Source: Luzula sylvatica
Taxonomy: Eukaryota; Streptophyta; Magnoliopsida; Poales; Juncaceae
Direction of reading: 5' to 3'
Assembly (NCBI GenBank): GCA_946800325.1
Contig: OX326956.1
Span: 70,737,087-70,801,086 of the forward strand
DNA length: 64,000 bases
Part shown: positions 23,068 to 35,549 of the stretch, piece by piece
Numbering within the stretch: the first letter of the stretch is position 1
Layout of the letters: each line of letters opens with the position of its first letter
Made by a program: the position numbers and the translations under genes
Notes under the pieces: generated by a model
What the model saw: only the letters and a program-made list of their open reading frames with translations
Databases searched by the model: none
What the model was told of the DNA's origin: nothing

Positions 23068-23881
23068 AGCCTCTCCGTGATGATTATGGGTCGTTATGTG
23101 AGAAAAATTAGAAGATTCGAACTTAGGGCAGTTAAAAGAGAGAGATGCAGGAAATTATGGAGGTGGGGACAAGCCGTTGGAAAGGAAAGCAATAGAGTTG
23201 GAGGAGTAATATACTGCAGGATGAACTGTCTAGAACCGGTCCAGCACCAAATTGGGACCGATAACGATCAATCCAGTATTCAGCGATCAAAATCAGAAGA
23301 AATCGGTGTCGCACAAAGTGCACTGTCAAAGAACTTTTTTTTTTTGAAGAAAGAGAAAACTGTCGAAAGCCAACCCTGGAACACACTGATCTAGGGTTTC
23401 TTTGTTGTACAGAGAGCCTCGGCGAATCCTGAAAAAAAACCAGAAAAAAAAAACAAACACAGAGAGAGATCCGCAACCGGCGATTAGAGACTTCGCGTCA
23501 GTCTCCGCGTCGCCACTGCATCAATCGTGTCGCCACTGCGTCAATTGCGTCAGTCTCCGCGTCTCCACATCTCTACCGTCACTGTACTGTACGGTCGCTG
23601 TAGTCATCTCCAAGAGCGCCGTCTATGTTATCTTCTGCCGTCTCCGATCGTCGGCTAGGGTTTCATCTCCGATCGTCGGCTACGGTTGAGTCAAGAAGGA
23701 TGCAGATCGCGGTGAATCGCCGATCGTCGCCTGGAATCGTCTCTTCAGATCGCCTTGAATCGTCTGTCTCTTCCCCTCAAATCGCCGGAATCGTCGTCGC
23801 CTAGAATCGCCGGAGATTTTCACCGCGTCTCGACGGTTTTTCACCGCGTCTCTACGGTAATCCTTTGCATGCACAATCCCA
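23068..23881 (-). other. LINE 5' UTR
   Basis: From the ORF1 start to the right-hand TSD. Rich in CGATCGTCG/GAATCGCC-type words (about 23500-23860). No supported gene. It would contain the internal promoter, but none can be pinpointed. Confidence 0.55.
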
Positions 23882-23901
23882 TTGTTTTTAGAGTAATTCT
23901 T

Positions 23902-24262
23902 AGTATTTGCTTTACACATGTTTTCGTTCCTTCGGCTTTTGTCGTCTGTGTGCGGTGCTGCTTGGTTCTTCATTTTTGTTGTGGTTTGTGTAGATCTTAC
24001 TGCTGATTTTGGGATTTTCTCTTTTTCGGAGAAAAGAGGTGAAGAGGAGGCGTGTGCATTGGGACATGAATAATGAAAATTAACTATAGTTAAACATGTT
24101 TTTCAAATCTGAGTTTGCATAAAAATGAAGTGGCGCCATCAGAATTGAGAAAAATGTTTGAAAAATGTATTGGTAGGATTAATACTCCACATTAAAGGCA
24201 TGACAAACAAAATTTTAGACCCCTTCATTCCATACCAGGCTTTCACTGCTCAAAACAGTAAT
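23902..24262. other. Unassigned flank right of the LINE
   Basis: T-rich and moderately GC-rich sequence resembling a plant leader or first intron, originally contiguous with 11139-11769. No gene could be supported. Confidence 0.25.
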
Positions 24263-24263
24263 T

Positions 24264-25925
24264 AGGGCCTGTTTGGACCGTGGCATTAGACACTACTTAA
24301 GCAATTGGAATTCTCGTATTGTGATTCCTGCAGTTGCATTATAATTTTTAATGTTTGGATGTAAGTATTTATAACAACTGTTGATACAATTTTGTTGTTT
24401 GGATAAAACAAGAGGAAGCCAATGTAGTTACAATGTTCATATTTGCTTAATGGAACTATAATATATATGAAATGACATGATCAACTCAATAATCTCTGAC
24501 AAAACATAACATTTCGTAAATTAAAAGATGAAGTTATCAACACAAACTATAAATTAATACTCCATATAGTATCCACACAAATTATAAAGTTATCCACACA
24601 AATCATTCAAAACAATTTATTACATGAATGTACCATATAATATAAAATATATACTATAAACAATTAAATATTATATAAGGATACCTCTTCCTAGTAATTA
24701 CAATTTATAAAATTATCAATCAAAATAAGAAAATGGAATAAATTTCTTTATATATAGATTGATGAACGATTCACAGCTCACCCTTTGAAAGGCTTGAAGT
24801 CAAATGGATGAATTTTTGCCTGATAGAGCACCTCGTCTTCAATGCAGTTACCGATGGAGACCCTTTAGAAAAATTAGAAATTACATAATTACATAATTAA
24901 TTGTAAATCTATATAATTATATAATAACTGATATAATTATATAAGTAATTAGAAAATGTACTTTAGTGTTTATAGTGTTAGATAGAAACAAATTTACTGA
25001 ACTAAAATCAAAATACCAGATTTTCACTCTTGTCCAATCCAGCCACTTTGTAATAAACTACAAATCAGCATATATCAACCTGCAAAACATTTGTCAAAAA
25101 AACCCTAAGAATAAACAAATAATACCGATTTTAAATCTGAAAATTATTCCAAAATACAATTTGGGGACTAATTCATAAATACGAATTGATTTTTCTTTGA
25201 GGCTAATTTGCAAAACAAATCGTCAAAATTCAATTTGGGGGATAATTCATCAAAATTTAAAGAATTAATCAGTGCGATTCTTCCTGACCGTCCAATACAC
25301 ATCCAAAGAAGTTCCATTTTGAACCAAAAAAATACTGTGTAATGTATCAACACAAAGTGTTAGTATAAATGCCTAATAGAAATTTTAAATACAAATTACT
25401 AGAAACAACAAACTAAATTGTCTTGGGTGTATTCAGTAAACCATTGCACAAGACATACGATTTTCTTGAATATATTCAACTTGTTACTAAGAAATTTTAC
25501 AATTAACATTTCATCGAACAAGTTAGGAGCACACTAAGTTTGAGGTATTAATCAATATGAGCTTATGCTTCTTCAGTTCCAGAGAAGGAGACTTATTTAT
25601 GGATTTCTTGGCACGAATTCGTCTGCACTAAAGAAGAGAAAGAGACTTCTTTATTGCGAGAAGGATAAGGCAGAATTTCTTTAAGGAGAGCAGAGAGAGA
25701 AGAGGACTTCATGAATTTCTTGGTCGTGGAAGGTCTTTGTGGAGAGAAAGAGGAGGCATGCGCCAGTTTAGCTACTTACTCCCGCCAAAATTTGCCACTC
25801 CCACTTTTGTGACCCTTGGAATTTGTACGAGAATCCCAAATGCTGCAATAAGAGAGGTTAGAGATGTTACAACTGCAGTGGTAGACCAATTCTCATAGTC
25901 CAAACATAGGTATTAGTCTTATTAC
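24264..25925. mobile_element. Possible large MITE with CCTGTTTGGAC ends
   Basis: The left end (GGGCCTGTTTGGAC, then GCAATTGGAATTCTCG and CCTGCAGTTGCA) and the right end (inverted CCACTGCAGTTGTAAC, GAGAATTGGTCTACC, GTTTGGACTATG) form an imperfect inverted repeat of roughly 70-100 bp. The interior is AT-rich and has no recognisable transposase. The terminal word is common in plant MITEs. TSD not resolved. Confidence 0.4.
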
Positions 25926-26029
25926 AGTAGTTACTATTGCTAATTACCCTAACTACACCTATCCAAACATACGTATTAGTCTTTTCACTGCTTAAAACAT
26001 ATTTTCTTGGAGAAAGATAATATTTTAAA

Positions 26030-27840
26030 TGAGCTAGTGGGAGTAGAATTGAACTCCGTCGAGTTAATGATACACAAACAAATAATGAAAATGTGATGGA
26101 TGAACAAGTGGATTTATCATTGGTTAGTAAATCCGAAGGTTCAACACAAGAAGAACTTTATAAATATGGTAGGAATCGTATTGAATTGAGAAATTTGATT
26201 TCTCTTGATCAATGAGGATATAATGATACTCATAGTATATGAGTCCTACATCTTACGAAGTGCATGGATAGCAAAGTATCTCAGAAAAATGATTGTATCA
26301 ACCCCATGGTATCCTCATTTACCTTAAGGGAACTATCGACATGGGAATATGGTACGGCCCGAGTAATGTATTATTACTGGTAGGGTACACAGATGCAGAC
26401 TTCGCTAGAAGTCAAGTTGGTCCGAAAAGCACAAGCGCAACACGCAAATTCTTCGGAAATTATCTCTGATGGGGAATATCCTCGACCCCGGGCCCGCGCA
26501 GCGGAATGAAGGCCCGGTCCGATTCCCCGATTCCCGAGATCACGCCATGACTTCGAGGGTACGATGCAATAGAAGGATAGATTCATACCGGTGCAAAATT
26601 GATTGCACTCGAAGGGTTGATCGCTGCCTTCTATCTTCTGTCACGTTGGTGACAATCCGCGCGTCCCACACCACGCGTATTCCACCGTTCGTTGACTTCG
26701 CCGATTCGCTTGATTTCGTCTCCGAAACAATCTACTCGTCCGAATCGATCACAACCGTGAGAGCCTCAGAAGTTGCTCCTCTACGTGTATCCACCTCGAT
26801 TCGTAAGATGCCGGTCGCGAGTACAACTGCCTAGACGATGTACGGCGAACTTGCTCGATCGAATTGATTCTCTATCTTTCGAGAAACTCTTTTCTCGATT
26901 TCTCTCTCTTCGAACCTTTTCACTATCGAAAAATTAAATCTGAATTCTCTCTTTCTTTCAGTGTCTTTGGCAGAATGAATTGCTCAATTACTTAGTCTGG
27001 ATGAGAGAGAAAGTATCCTATTTATATCAAATAGGATTAGGATTAGCCAAGAGGCATGTATATCCAATATACACCCTTTCACACAGAAAAGTGCATGAAC
27101 CTGTTCAGTATTCTGTCCAGACGAAATTGATAAATTTCTCTGACAGAAAATCAACCAACATGAAAATTGTATATATTCTTATTATCTACACAACCCAATT
27201 TAGTCCAGCCCAATTGGAGTTTGTATGCAAAAGTTATGACTGTTTTACTAACTGTATGTCATACTGTTGCACCCTTTCGGTATTTCACATAAACGGCACT
27301 TATACTTCGTTCATATGAAATATATTTCTATATGAAGGTTATAGATAATCTCATTATCTATTTAACCCAATTTGAACCATTCAAATCGGATTTTTCCACT
27401 GAAAGTTATGGCTACAAATGTACGCTTACATTCGTTCATCCTTGTGTACACTTTTACGGTTGATCCGAAACTGTATTTCTTTCAATCTCATCTTCTGATC
27501 GTGTAAAAAACAGAACTTTGTGGCCCTATCGACCGCAAAAGCAGAATACATAGCCACAGGGAGCTATCACAACTACTATGGCTAAACCAAACATTTGGTG
27601 ATTATGGGCTAAACTTCCGCTAAATGCCCATAATGTGCGATAACAACAGTGCAATCTGCGTATCAAATAACATATCGATGTCCGACATCGCTTCATCCGA
27701 GATCACGTGGAGAAAGAAGATTTTAAATTATGCCGGGTGGACACATTAGATGAAATCACCGACATTTTCATCAAACCTCTAGCATTCTCAAAATTCACAG
27801 CACTACGCCTGAAATTGGGATGTTAGAATCTAAAACTTAA
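26030..27840 (+). pseudogene. Copia remnant: linker and RNase H, RT missing
   Basis: A linker-like start (GSRIELRRVND) is followed by degenerate sequence. The RNase H domain is split: GYTDADFARSQVGPKSTS... to FGNYL (about 26375-26466), and VALSTAKAEYIATGSY, MCDNNSAICVSN and a degenerate HFIRDHVEKEDF...IFIKPLAFSKF (about 27515-27830). The solo LTR at 26467-27484 interrupts it. The RT domain between linker and RNase H is absent. Several stops. Confidence 0.8.
26467..27484 (-). mobile_element. Solo LTR (1018 bp), TSD ATCTC
   Basis: TGATGGGGAATATCC ... TTTCTTTCA flanked by ATCTC at 26462-26466 and 27485-27489. Removing the LTR plus one TSD copy rejoins the copia RNase H reading (FGNYL followed by the KKQNFVALST region). 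A minus-strand TATA (rev. comp. of CCTATTTATATC, near 27020) suggests orientation. Related to the solo LTR at 28900-29777 (start GGGAAT...TCGACCCC, end GTTGATCC.AAACT). Confidence 0.85.
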
Positions 27841-28899
27841 TCTCTTATTCAAAGTAGGCGGGTTAATACAAGCATGGATTGAGGGGGAGCTTATATTAAG
27901 GAGGAGCTTGTGTTTTGGCGGAACTTTTCATATATTTTTAATTTCACTTTTGACAATATTCAAAAAGGAGAAGAAGGGATATGTAGTTTTGAATATCATA
28001 AAAAAAACTCAATAAAAAGCCTTTTGGCTTTCGGAGGAAAGAAAATGCGAATCCAGATAATTTATTATAAATTGAACAAATAATGAAAAAGTAATTACAA
28101 TTTTTTTGAATATATGATAATTATTAAATTCATATTAGGAGAATTTTTCAAAAAACCCCTATCTTTTCTAAGAAATATGAAAAAACCTCTAATTTTTTAG
28201 GTTCTCTCAAAAACCTCCTACATTTTCTACTTCCACCATAAACCCCTTAACTTTTCTAAACATTAGAAAAAAAATCCATAGCAATTTCTTATGTTTGTAA
28301 AAATGACCATGTCCCCCCCCCCCCCCCCCCATTTAATTTCTATTATGTTTTGTATAAATGGAGAAAAAATAAAAATTAATTTAAATATGTTCTCCCAGAG
28401 ATGGTCTAGAGGGGGGTAAATAGGCTTACATGCGAAATTTATAAACCTAATCAAACTTATATAACTATATGATCGCTTCTAATTTTGTCACTTTTAGAGT
28501 AGATGTTGTGCTAATACATGATAATAAATAAGTATTATAAAAACAGTAAGTAAATAAATAAATAAAGATCAAGAAACCCGATAAAAATAAATACATAAAA
28601 TAATAAATAAAAATACGAGTACATGAAAGTAAATAACGCACTTGGTGCACAATAATCCTAGTCATGAATGGATACGTGACTTACAGATCATTCAAGCAAC
28701 AATAGATGCAGCGGTTTGGATTCGCACGCAAATACAGTGGTAATAAAAGAAAATCTCAAGCTCCTCAAAAGAAAATAAAAATAATAAACTAGAAAAATTG
28801 AAATAAAATAAATAGATGACACCGGATATGATAACAGAGTTCGGAGAAACGGTGCCTACGTCTCCGGGGAGTAGCCTCGCCGTCACGAGAGAGCGTGAC

Positions 28900-29777
28900 A
28901 TGTTGGGAATTAATCGACCCCGTACCGCGCGTAGCGGATGAGGAACGCGGTTCGTTCCCTATTCCGAGACCCGTCATCGATCCGGGCGTACAAATATTTA
29001 AGAATTGACAATCAGACCGCAATAAATTGATGGTGTATGAAGGGTTGAAGCGCTTCTTCCGTCATGCTTTCACCGTGCTTCTACTCCGGCGACGCGTGCG
29101 TCCCATTCTCACACGACTTGACACCGTCAAGAACACGTACTCCTCCTTTTGGGTAAACCGAAACGATTTTGATCAAACCCTAACTTTAGTTTGATCACAA
29201 TCGAGAGTCGCATGTGTCACTGCTCTACTCGTATCCACCGTGAGTTGTGGTCTATTGGTTATAGACGTGCCTGCCTAGATGACACGTGTGTAAACTTGCG
29301 TAATCTCGATTCGATATTTTCTAATGGAGAAAAACAATTTTGTTTCCTTTCTCTCTTTCTCTCTTTCATGTTCGCACCTATTAGGGGGTGTTCCAACTAT
29401 TGAATAATACTAAATAATGACTTGGTTAGAATTAATCCATCTATTAGAATGAATTGGCATGCTTAGAGAGAGAGAAAGAAACGTCATATATATACCATAT
29501 AGGATAGGGATGGACCAAAAGTCACATACTAATCATATAGAATACAGTACACCTTCCATTCGAACGAACATAAGTTCCGTTCGAACGGAACCTTCACTGT
29601 GATAATTCTGAGTATAATCCTATTATACTCTGATCCGAGTGCTTCCGTTCGAAAGAAATGTCCACTAGATTCTACTTCTGCACAATCTCATTGTACACTT
29701 AATTATTCCCACGAACGCGTACGTTCGTTTATCCTTATTTGTACATTTTTCCGTTGATCCCAAACTTTATTTCCTTC
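28900..29777 (-). mobile_element. Solo LTR (878 bp), TSD GTGAC
   Basis: Flanked by GTGAC at 28895-28899 and 29778-29782. Removing it restores the CGTCAC..GTGAC..AACCTCT order seen at 3420-3450 in the related LTR block. Start TGTTGGGAATTAATCGACCCC is preceded by one extra A, and the end TTTCCTTC lacks a clear CA, so both termini are slightly decayed. It contains four CGTTCGAACG-type palindromes (29555-29725) upstream, on the minus strand, of a TATA-rich stretch near 29487-29497. Confidence 0.7.
29555..29725. repeat. CCGTTCGAACGG palindromes in solo LTR
   Basis: ATTCGAACGAAC, TTCCGTTCGAACGGAA, TTCCGTTCGAAAG and ACGAACGCGTACGTTCG. This spelling joins the outer CCGTT/AACGG half-sites of the 379-727 array with the central CG of the 14107-14250 array. 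Confidence 0.6.
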
Positions 29778-30064
29778 GTGACGAACCTCTCTTATATTAG
29801 TTCATATTACAAGGGAGTAGTGCCATTTACACAAAAAAAACTAGCACCACAAAACAACGGATATAACAACTATCTAGGCAACCACACGATCTCTCAAAGA
29901 ACGCTCTCTAGATCAAGGCAACTCTCAAATAATATTGAAGATATGATCTAACCTAACAACGGAGCTCTCAAACTATACCCACAACAATGGTGGCTCGGAT
30001 TTTTCTCAAGATTTTGGCTATTGAAGGTGTAATTTTGAATGAGGGGGTTGATAAGGGGATTTTT

Positions 30065-32265
30065 CATCACTTTTTACATACACAAAATATACAATTTAAA
30101 CACATAAATATGATTAAAGTATACCAAATATTCATAATTCCAATTTATTGAGATTAAATACTTTAATATGTATTTTTGCGTTAATTTCAGGTGAAAAGTG
30201 CAAAATCTCGCAAAACCAGGACTGTAGATGGATCCGCCTCGTCGTGCCGATCGATTTGATATATCATATGAAGATATTTGGTGGAAGCATAAGAGAGAAA
30301 TCGAGCTTTTTCTTGAAACGGATCAAAGGGCGTGAGCCGTTACACGAGTGGACGCAAATGGGTCAAATCTGACTCATTTCAGCAAAGGCAACAAATATCC
30401 ATCCTGGTTTATTCCCTCAGATCCTGCAGCATGTAAACTCTCTACAGCCCATACAGCGGGTCCGCTCCCTCTCTCTTACTTGACCTGCCACACGTTGGCT
30501 ACACGAAATTAGGCGCAGGCGATTAAACTTCTGACCAGTGAACGGCTGTTACGTCAAGGATCCTCTGTGGAAAGTAAATCTTGTGGACTGCGCTGTGCGC
30601 TTGTTTCCGCTCTCTTTCTCTGAAGTTGCACGATCTGCCGCACGGTAGTGTACGCATAAAATCCGTGAGGTTTGTTTGAACCAAAATTTTGGCTCCATCC
30701 AGCCCAAATATAATCTCCATTTTCAAAGTAACCGCACTCTCCATTAAAAGGTCTTAGAGAAGAAATAACAGCCCAAAATAACTACTCTCCCTCTCCATTC
30801 TTTGGCGAACCAGAGGAGACAAGAATATTTTCCTGAATTTTCGGATGATTTAAAAGAATTAATCTGGATCTTGGAGAAATATCTTGAGCGGTATTTTTGG
30901 GTTTGCTTCCTCATTCTTTGGCCAAATCTGATGAAATTTGGACCGTTGGATTCATTGCAACTTTCTCTACCTGATTATGCAAGTTGTAATTCGAATCTTG
31001 CCTGTTAGCCATCTCCATTTCCTATAAAAGAGAAGTAAAACATATTCTTTCACTCACTTTTGGTCCTCATTGGTCAACCCTTCATTCTAGGGGGGAGGTA
31101 AGGTCTTAGCCTCTTCCCCCTCCATTGTTAAGAAGCTCTCAAGCTCCTCCCGCTCGCCGTCGAGCCATTTTGCCGAGAAGATCGTGTCTCCGCACGGTTT
31201 TCGAGGCCGCTCCGAGGATCTTTTCCTCTGTCCACCTTCTCCGCATCGGATACAAGATGGTTCTTCTCGTCCTCTCACCTCCTCTCAAGGCGTGAAGGCT
31301 CGAGAACATCGCCAAGACGGGATCTTGGACTCGGATTCTCCTTTTTCGGTATTTGTTTCCACTCCTTTTATTGTTTTGATTAGGAATTAAGTAGATTTAA
31401 GTCAAATATGTTTGTGAACTTGTTATATACTGTTATATATAGTTTGTGGAATTTTTGTGAAATTTTTCTTGCATTTTTCCTATTTTTACTTTGTGAAATA
31501 CGTAATTTTTCTGTGCTGTTTTGTTAATTCAGTTAAAATTAAATAAAAACTCAAAAATATTCATCTCTCAATATCACTGTTTAGATCTGGATCTGTAGTT
31601 TGATAAACTTTCTTGAATCAATCAATTTCATGCAATTTACTATTTGATATGAATTTTTGAAATCTGTTACTCAACCTCAAAATTATCTGGACTATTCTGT
31701 AATTTGCCAGGGACCTGTTTGTAATTTGCTAATTACTTTTTACTCATAGTTCAAAACAGTGAAATTATTTTGTTACTCATCTCAGCAATAATATTAGGCA
31801 CCACCCACAATTTACCCGCACTTCACCCGCAATTGGTTGATTAGGAAATTTGTTGCATTAATTACCTTCTTAATTAATATATGCGGGGTAGATTGGGGGT
31901 TTATTTAGCGGGGTGCAAAACATTACCGCTCATCTCAGTATGGAATTGTCAATATCTGTAATTTTGTGAAAAACATTTAATGCCTAAAATACTCTTGTGA
32001 TCTATAAATTGCATAAATTCGAAAATTGTGTGTGTGAAAGTGAAATTTTTACCAGAGACTTGTGAAGTTTATATCTTGATTGTGACAAAATATTATAGTC
32101 TCTGGATAAGTAGAAATAATTCTAGAATTGAAATACTCGATGATACGCAAAATTTCCTTGGAACGAACCTATACTTAGCACTATACTTAGTATTTGTTAT
32201 AAATTATATTGATTAACTCGTGAAATTGAATTACCACATTTAAACGACCCTATTTTACGTGATAT
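30065..32265 (+). mobile_element. Unassigned inserted block with LTR-like promoter
   Basis: It breaks the order of the surrounding LTR (compare 3690-3740) and has different composition. A CTATAAAAGAG TATA box near 31021 is followed by a CT-rich and GC-rich leader (31080-31340), which resembles the promoter/leader of an LTR retrotransposon. No gag or pol motifs and no TSD were found, so the class is not named. Confidence 0.3.
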
Positions 32266-33383
32266 CATGGGTGCTCCCCTATTTATATTTATAAGTGGTT
32301 GGAGGAGCACCCGATCAACAAATCAAGCCGAAAATCAAGGCCCCAAATATGTAGGAGTCTCAGGTGATTTGAATTTCAAAAACCCCCAAAATCTCATTAG
32401 GCCGTCCTGGGGGGTAGTGTAATTTTTATCTTTCCAGAGAGTTTTTCAGAATTCGATTTCATGAAATGTTTTGAGATTTGAGCCACCACTTTTAGGTTAT
32501 GCTTAGGTTCCACCAAGAACTGGTTTGAGATCATGTGGGTGTTCAAGTCTTCAAGTTCTCTACGGGTTTCGTCACGTTTTTCTTCGGGGTTTTCGGTATT
32601 TGTCTTCAAGTCTTGTACGCGCTCTCCATTGATTTTCTTGCCGTAATCTTGGCGGTGCTTTTCGGGGAGTCTTCTACGGGTTTCGGTCTTCGGTCTTGCG
32701 GTCTCCGCCTACGGGTTTCTTCAACATATTAAACCAGGAAAGCTCCCGATCTTATGTGTCTCCTCATGTGATTCTTCTTGTGTGATCTCTATGTATGTTG
32801 TCCTAATCTTCGCGGTGCTTCTCCGTGAGTCTTCTACGAATTTGGTTCTTCGGCCTTGCGGTCTTCGCCTACGGGTTTCTTCAACGTATTTAATCGGAAA
32901 ATATCCCGGTCTTATGTGGTTCTTCATCTGATTCTTCTTGTGTGATCTCCAAGTATGTTGTTGTACTTCATGATATATGTAATGGTGTATTTCTATTAAT
33001 CACACTTAGATGAAAATATTAGTAGCTCGGGTGTTGTTTTGAATATCATCAAACAAGTCAACAAGATATCTTTTCAACAATTATTGTATTTTTGTTTTTT
33101 TTATATAATATTTGAATAGATATGTATTATTTATTAAATATGGAGATTTCTAAAATTTTTGTATAATATTTGAATAGATATGTATTATTTATGAAATATG
33201 GATATTTCTAAAATAAAATTATGGGGAAAAAATAGTCATCTTTGAAAACATAACAAAAATTTAGGGAGTTTTTGAAGCAAGATAAAAAAATATAGGGGAT
33301 TTTTGAAGTAATCTTAAAAGTAGGGTGTTTTTGAAAAAATTCAGAATAATTAAGGGGGTTTTCAAGAATTCATCTTCATAGTA

Positions 33384-34275
33384 ATATAGTATTATATATA
33401 TTAATGTAATAATATATTGTACTAACAAAATAATTATATTATAGTCAGTCTATCCTTATAATTAGTTAATATAATAATTTATATAATATTGAAATAATAG
33501 ATAATAGGTACATTATATAATATCTATATGATTAATGTAAAATTATATATGTTATTGTTATTGTATTATTATATGGATAAAATATAAAGGTACATGTATA
33601 TGATAATATTAATAATTATAATATTATTACGATGTTGTAATAATAACGATTATATTATGTATTTTTTAATATACAATATACTATATAATATTATAATAAT
33701 TATATTATATGTATTATTATTATAATATAATTAATATCCAATATATTATATTGATATAAAAATTATATTATATCTATTATTATAATATAAGTAATATACA
33801 ATAATATATTACAATAATACATTACAATAATACATTACAATAAAATTATATATAATGATTATATTATATCTATTATTAATATAATATTTTATATATTATA
33901 AATTCTATTATTACGTGGATAAGATATAATATTTATAATAAATAATATTTTTTTACCATTCTTAATTGAACATTATTTTTACATTTTCAATAACAAAATT
34001 CTTAAATTTTTAAAACAAAAAAAAATGAATTATATTTTTCAACATGTTATAATATAGAGAGTAAAAAAGTGATTATGTTTATAATTTGTTATCTCACATT
34101 ATAAATAGTTTAAAATAATTGATATATGTTTTAATTTAATCTAGTTACATGTTGTAAAATATAGTAAAAACATTTATGTTGTAAAATGTGTATTGGGATT
34201 CATCTGTTTTGGATTTTAATAAATTTAATTATATGCTTGTTTGTCATTTAAAGTTGAAATTGGCGACAATATCAT
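33384..34275. other. Very AT-rich spacer
   Basis: Long ATTATA/TAATAT-type low-complexity sequence (especially 33400-33960). Nothing coding or structural could be supported. Confidence 0.6.
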
Positions 34276-34283
34276 TTTTTCTT

Positions 34284-35541
34284 GGGAAATTTACATATAA
34301 CCCCCTAACTTTTTCTTGAATTTACAAAAAAAAAAGTAACTTTTGAGAAACTCCAAAAAAAACCCTACATACAAGGTTTTTTTTTCAATTACCTCCTATA
34401 AGGGTATTTCTTGGTATTACAATTTTTTTGGACCAAAATACTCCTCTATTTTTCATCTTTAAATTTAATAAGCATATTTTTGTATAATTTTATTAATTCA
34501 AATTACTATAAATATTTTTTACATATACTAATTGTAAAAAACTATATGTCATATATTTTATCATAGAAAATTAAAATTAAATAAAAATATGATATAAAAT
34601 ATTCCAGAAAATATCTTGACAAATTAATATTATTCTAGTATTTAATTTTAATGTTAAATAGTTATTAATAAAAATAGTTAGTGAATAGTTTTTCTTGACA
34701 AATTAACAATGAATGAATTCGAATTAAAATTAGGACTAAAATAATATTGCCGCTAATTTTAATTTCAACAACTATTTTAATTTCAGCAGCTCGTTTTGTA
34801 GTAACTATTTTTATTTCAGTAGCTAGTTTTTAGTAACTATTTTTATTAACAACTATTGATTTCATCTGCTAATTTGCTTATAGTTAATAGTACTAACTAT
34901 TTTTAGTAATTATTTTTATTAACAACTATTGATTTCATCAACTAATTTGCTTATAGTTAATAGTAACTATTTTTAGTAACTATTTTTTATTGTTAATTTT
35001 GTAGTAACTATTTTCATACATTCATTGTTAATTTGGCATGAAAAATTATTCAGTGACTATTTAACATTAAAATTAAATACTAGAATATTATTAATTTGTC
35101 AAGATACTTTCATGAATATTTTATGTCATATTTTTATTTAATTTTAGTTTTCTATGATAAATGTATAATAAATAAAAGATTAAATTTATGTATATAACAT
35201 ATAGTTTTTTTAAATTAGTATATGTTAAAAAATATTTGTAGTGATTTTAAATTAATAAATACAAAAATATGTATATAATAAATACAAAAATTTAGAGTGA
35301 TTTATATGTATATATTTATAGTGATTTATATGTATATAATAAATACAAAATATGTTTATTAAATTTAAAGATGAAAAATAGAAGGGTATTTTGGTCCAAA
35401 TTTTTTTCAATACCATGAAATATCCCTATAGGAGGGTAATTGAAAAGAAAACCTTGTATGTTGGGGGTTTTTGGAGTTTCTCAAAAGTTGGGATTTTTTT
35501 TTTAATTCAAGAAAAGTTAGGGAGTTATATGTAAATTTCCC
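34284..35541. mobile_element. Long-arm foldback element, 1258 bp, TSD TTTTTCTT
   Basis: The ends GGGAAATTTACATATAAC and GTTATATGTAAATTTCCC are the tips of long inverted arms, which are readable for several hundred bases on each side (for example TTTGGACCAAAATACTCC on the left, GGGTATTTTGGTCCAAA on the right). Flanks TTTTTCTT at 34276-34283 and 35542-35549 are identical. The centre holds repeated TAGTAACTATTTTTATT units (about 34790-35010). No coding sequence. It would transcribe into a long hairpin RNA. Confidence 0.85.
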
Positions 35542-35549
35542 TTTTTCTT

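Larger units (their letters stand above)
11770..23901 (-). mobile_element. Full-length L1-type LINE with 20-bp TSD
   Basis: Perfect 20-bp direct repeats TTGTTTTTAGAGTAATTCTT lie at 11770-11789 and 23882-23901. The element (11790-23881) reads on the minus strand: 5' UTR (23881-23068), ORF1 (23067-22036), ORF2 with endonuclease, reverse transcriptase, zf-RVT and RNase H, 3' UTR, and an A tail (T run at 11790-11799). Without the copia insertion at 14036-20142 it is about 6 kb, the usual size for plant L1. Several stops and the insertion make it inactive. Confidence 0.92.
28387..33066 (-). mobile_element. LTR (minus orientation) interrupted by other insertions
   Basis: The left end TGTTCTCCCAGAG... 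carries the same TCTAGAGGGGGGTAAATAGG block as the left end of the LTR at 58185 (GACCTAAATGGGGGTGAATAGG). CTACGTCTCCGGGG follows at 28855, as at 58427. The right end is ...ATCATCAAACAAGTCAACA. Imperfect flanks AAATA and AGATA. Within it are the solo LTR 28900-29777 and an unrelated block of about 2.2 kb (30065-32265). A unit of about 110 bp (CTTCTACG.. and CTACGGGTTTCTTCAAC) is tandemly duplicated at about 32640-32900. That this is a single LTR is inference from order and orientation. Confidence 0.45.
28138..33374. mobile_element. Foldback (Mutator-like) element split by nested LTRs
   Basis: The left arm (28138-28386) and right arm (33067-33374) are inverted: left AATTTTTCAAAAAACCCC and a later ATGTTTGTAAAAATGACCATG, right mirrored GACTATTTTTTCCCC-type and GGGGGTTTTCAAGAATT. 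The flanks TTCATATTA (28129-28137) and TTCATAGTA (33375-33383) are a 9-bp TSD with one mismatch, as in Mutator-like elements. The arms were separated by the LTR at 28387-33066. An 18-C run at 28313-28330 lies in the left arm. Confidence 0.65.

Noticed and set aside
24966..25353. Short frames inside the CCTGTTTGGAC-ended block that might be transposase
   Set aside because: Too short and AT-biased, with no DDE-like motif readable.
26469..26834. 121-codon plus-strand frame
   Set aside because: Lies in the solo LTR 26467-27484. GC-rich leader sequence without any recognisable domain.
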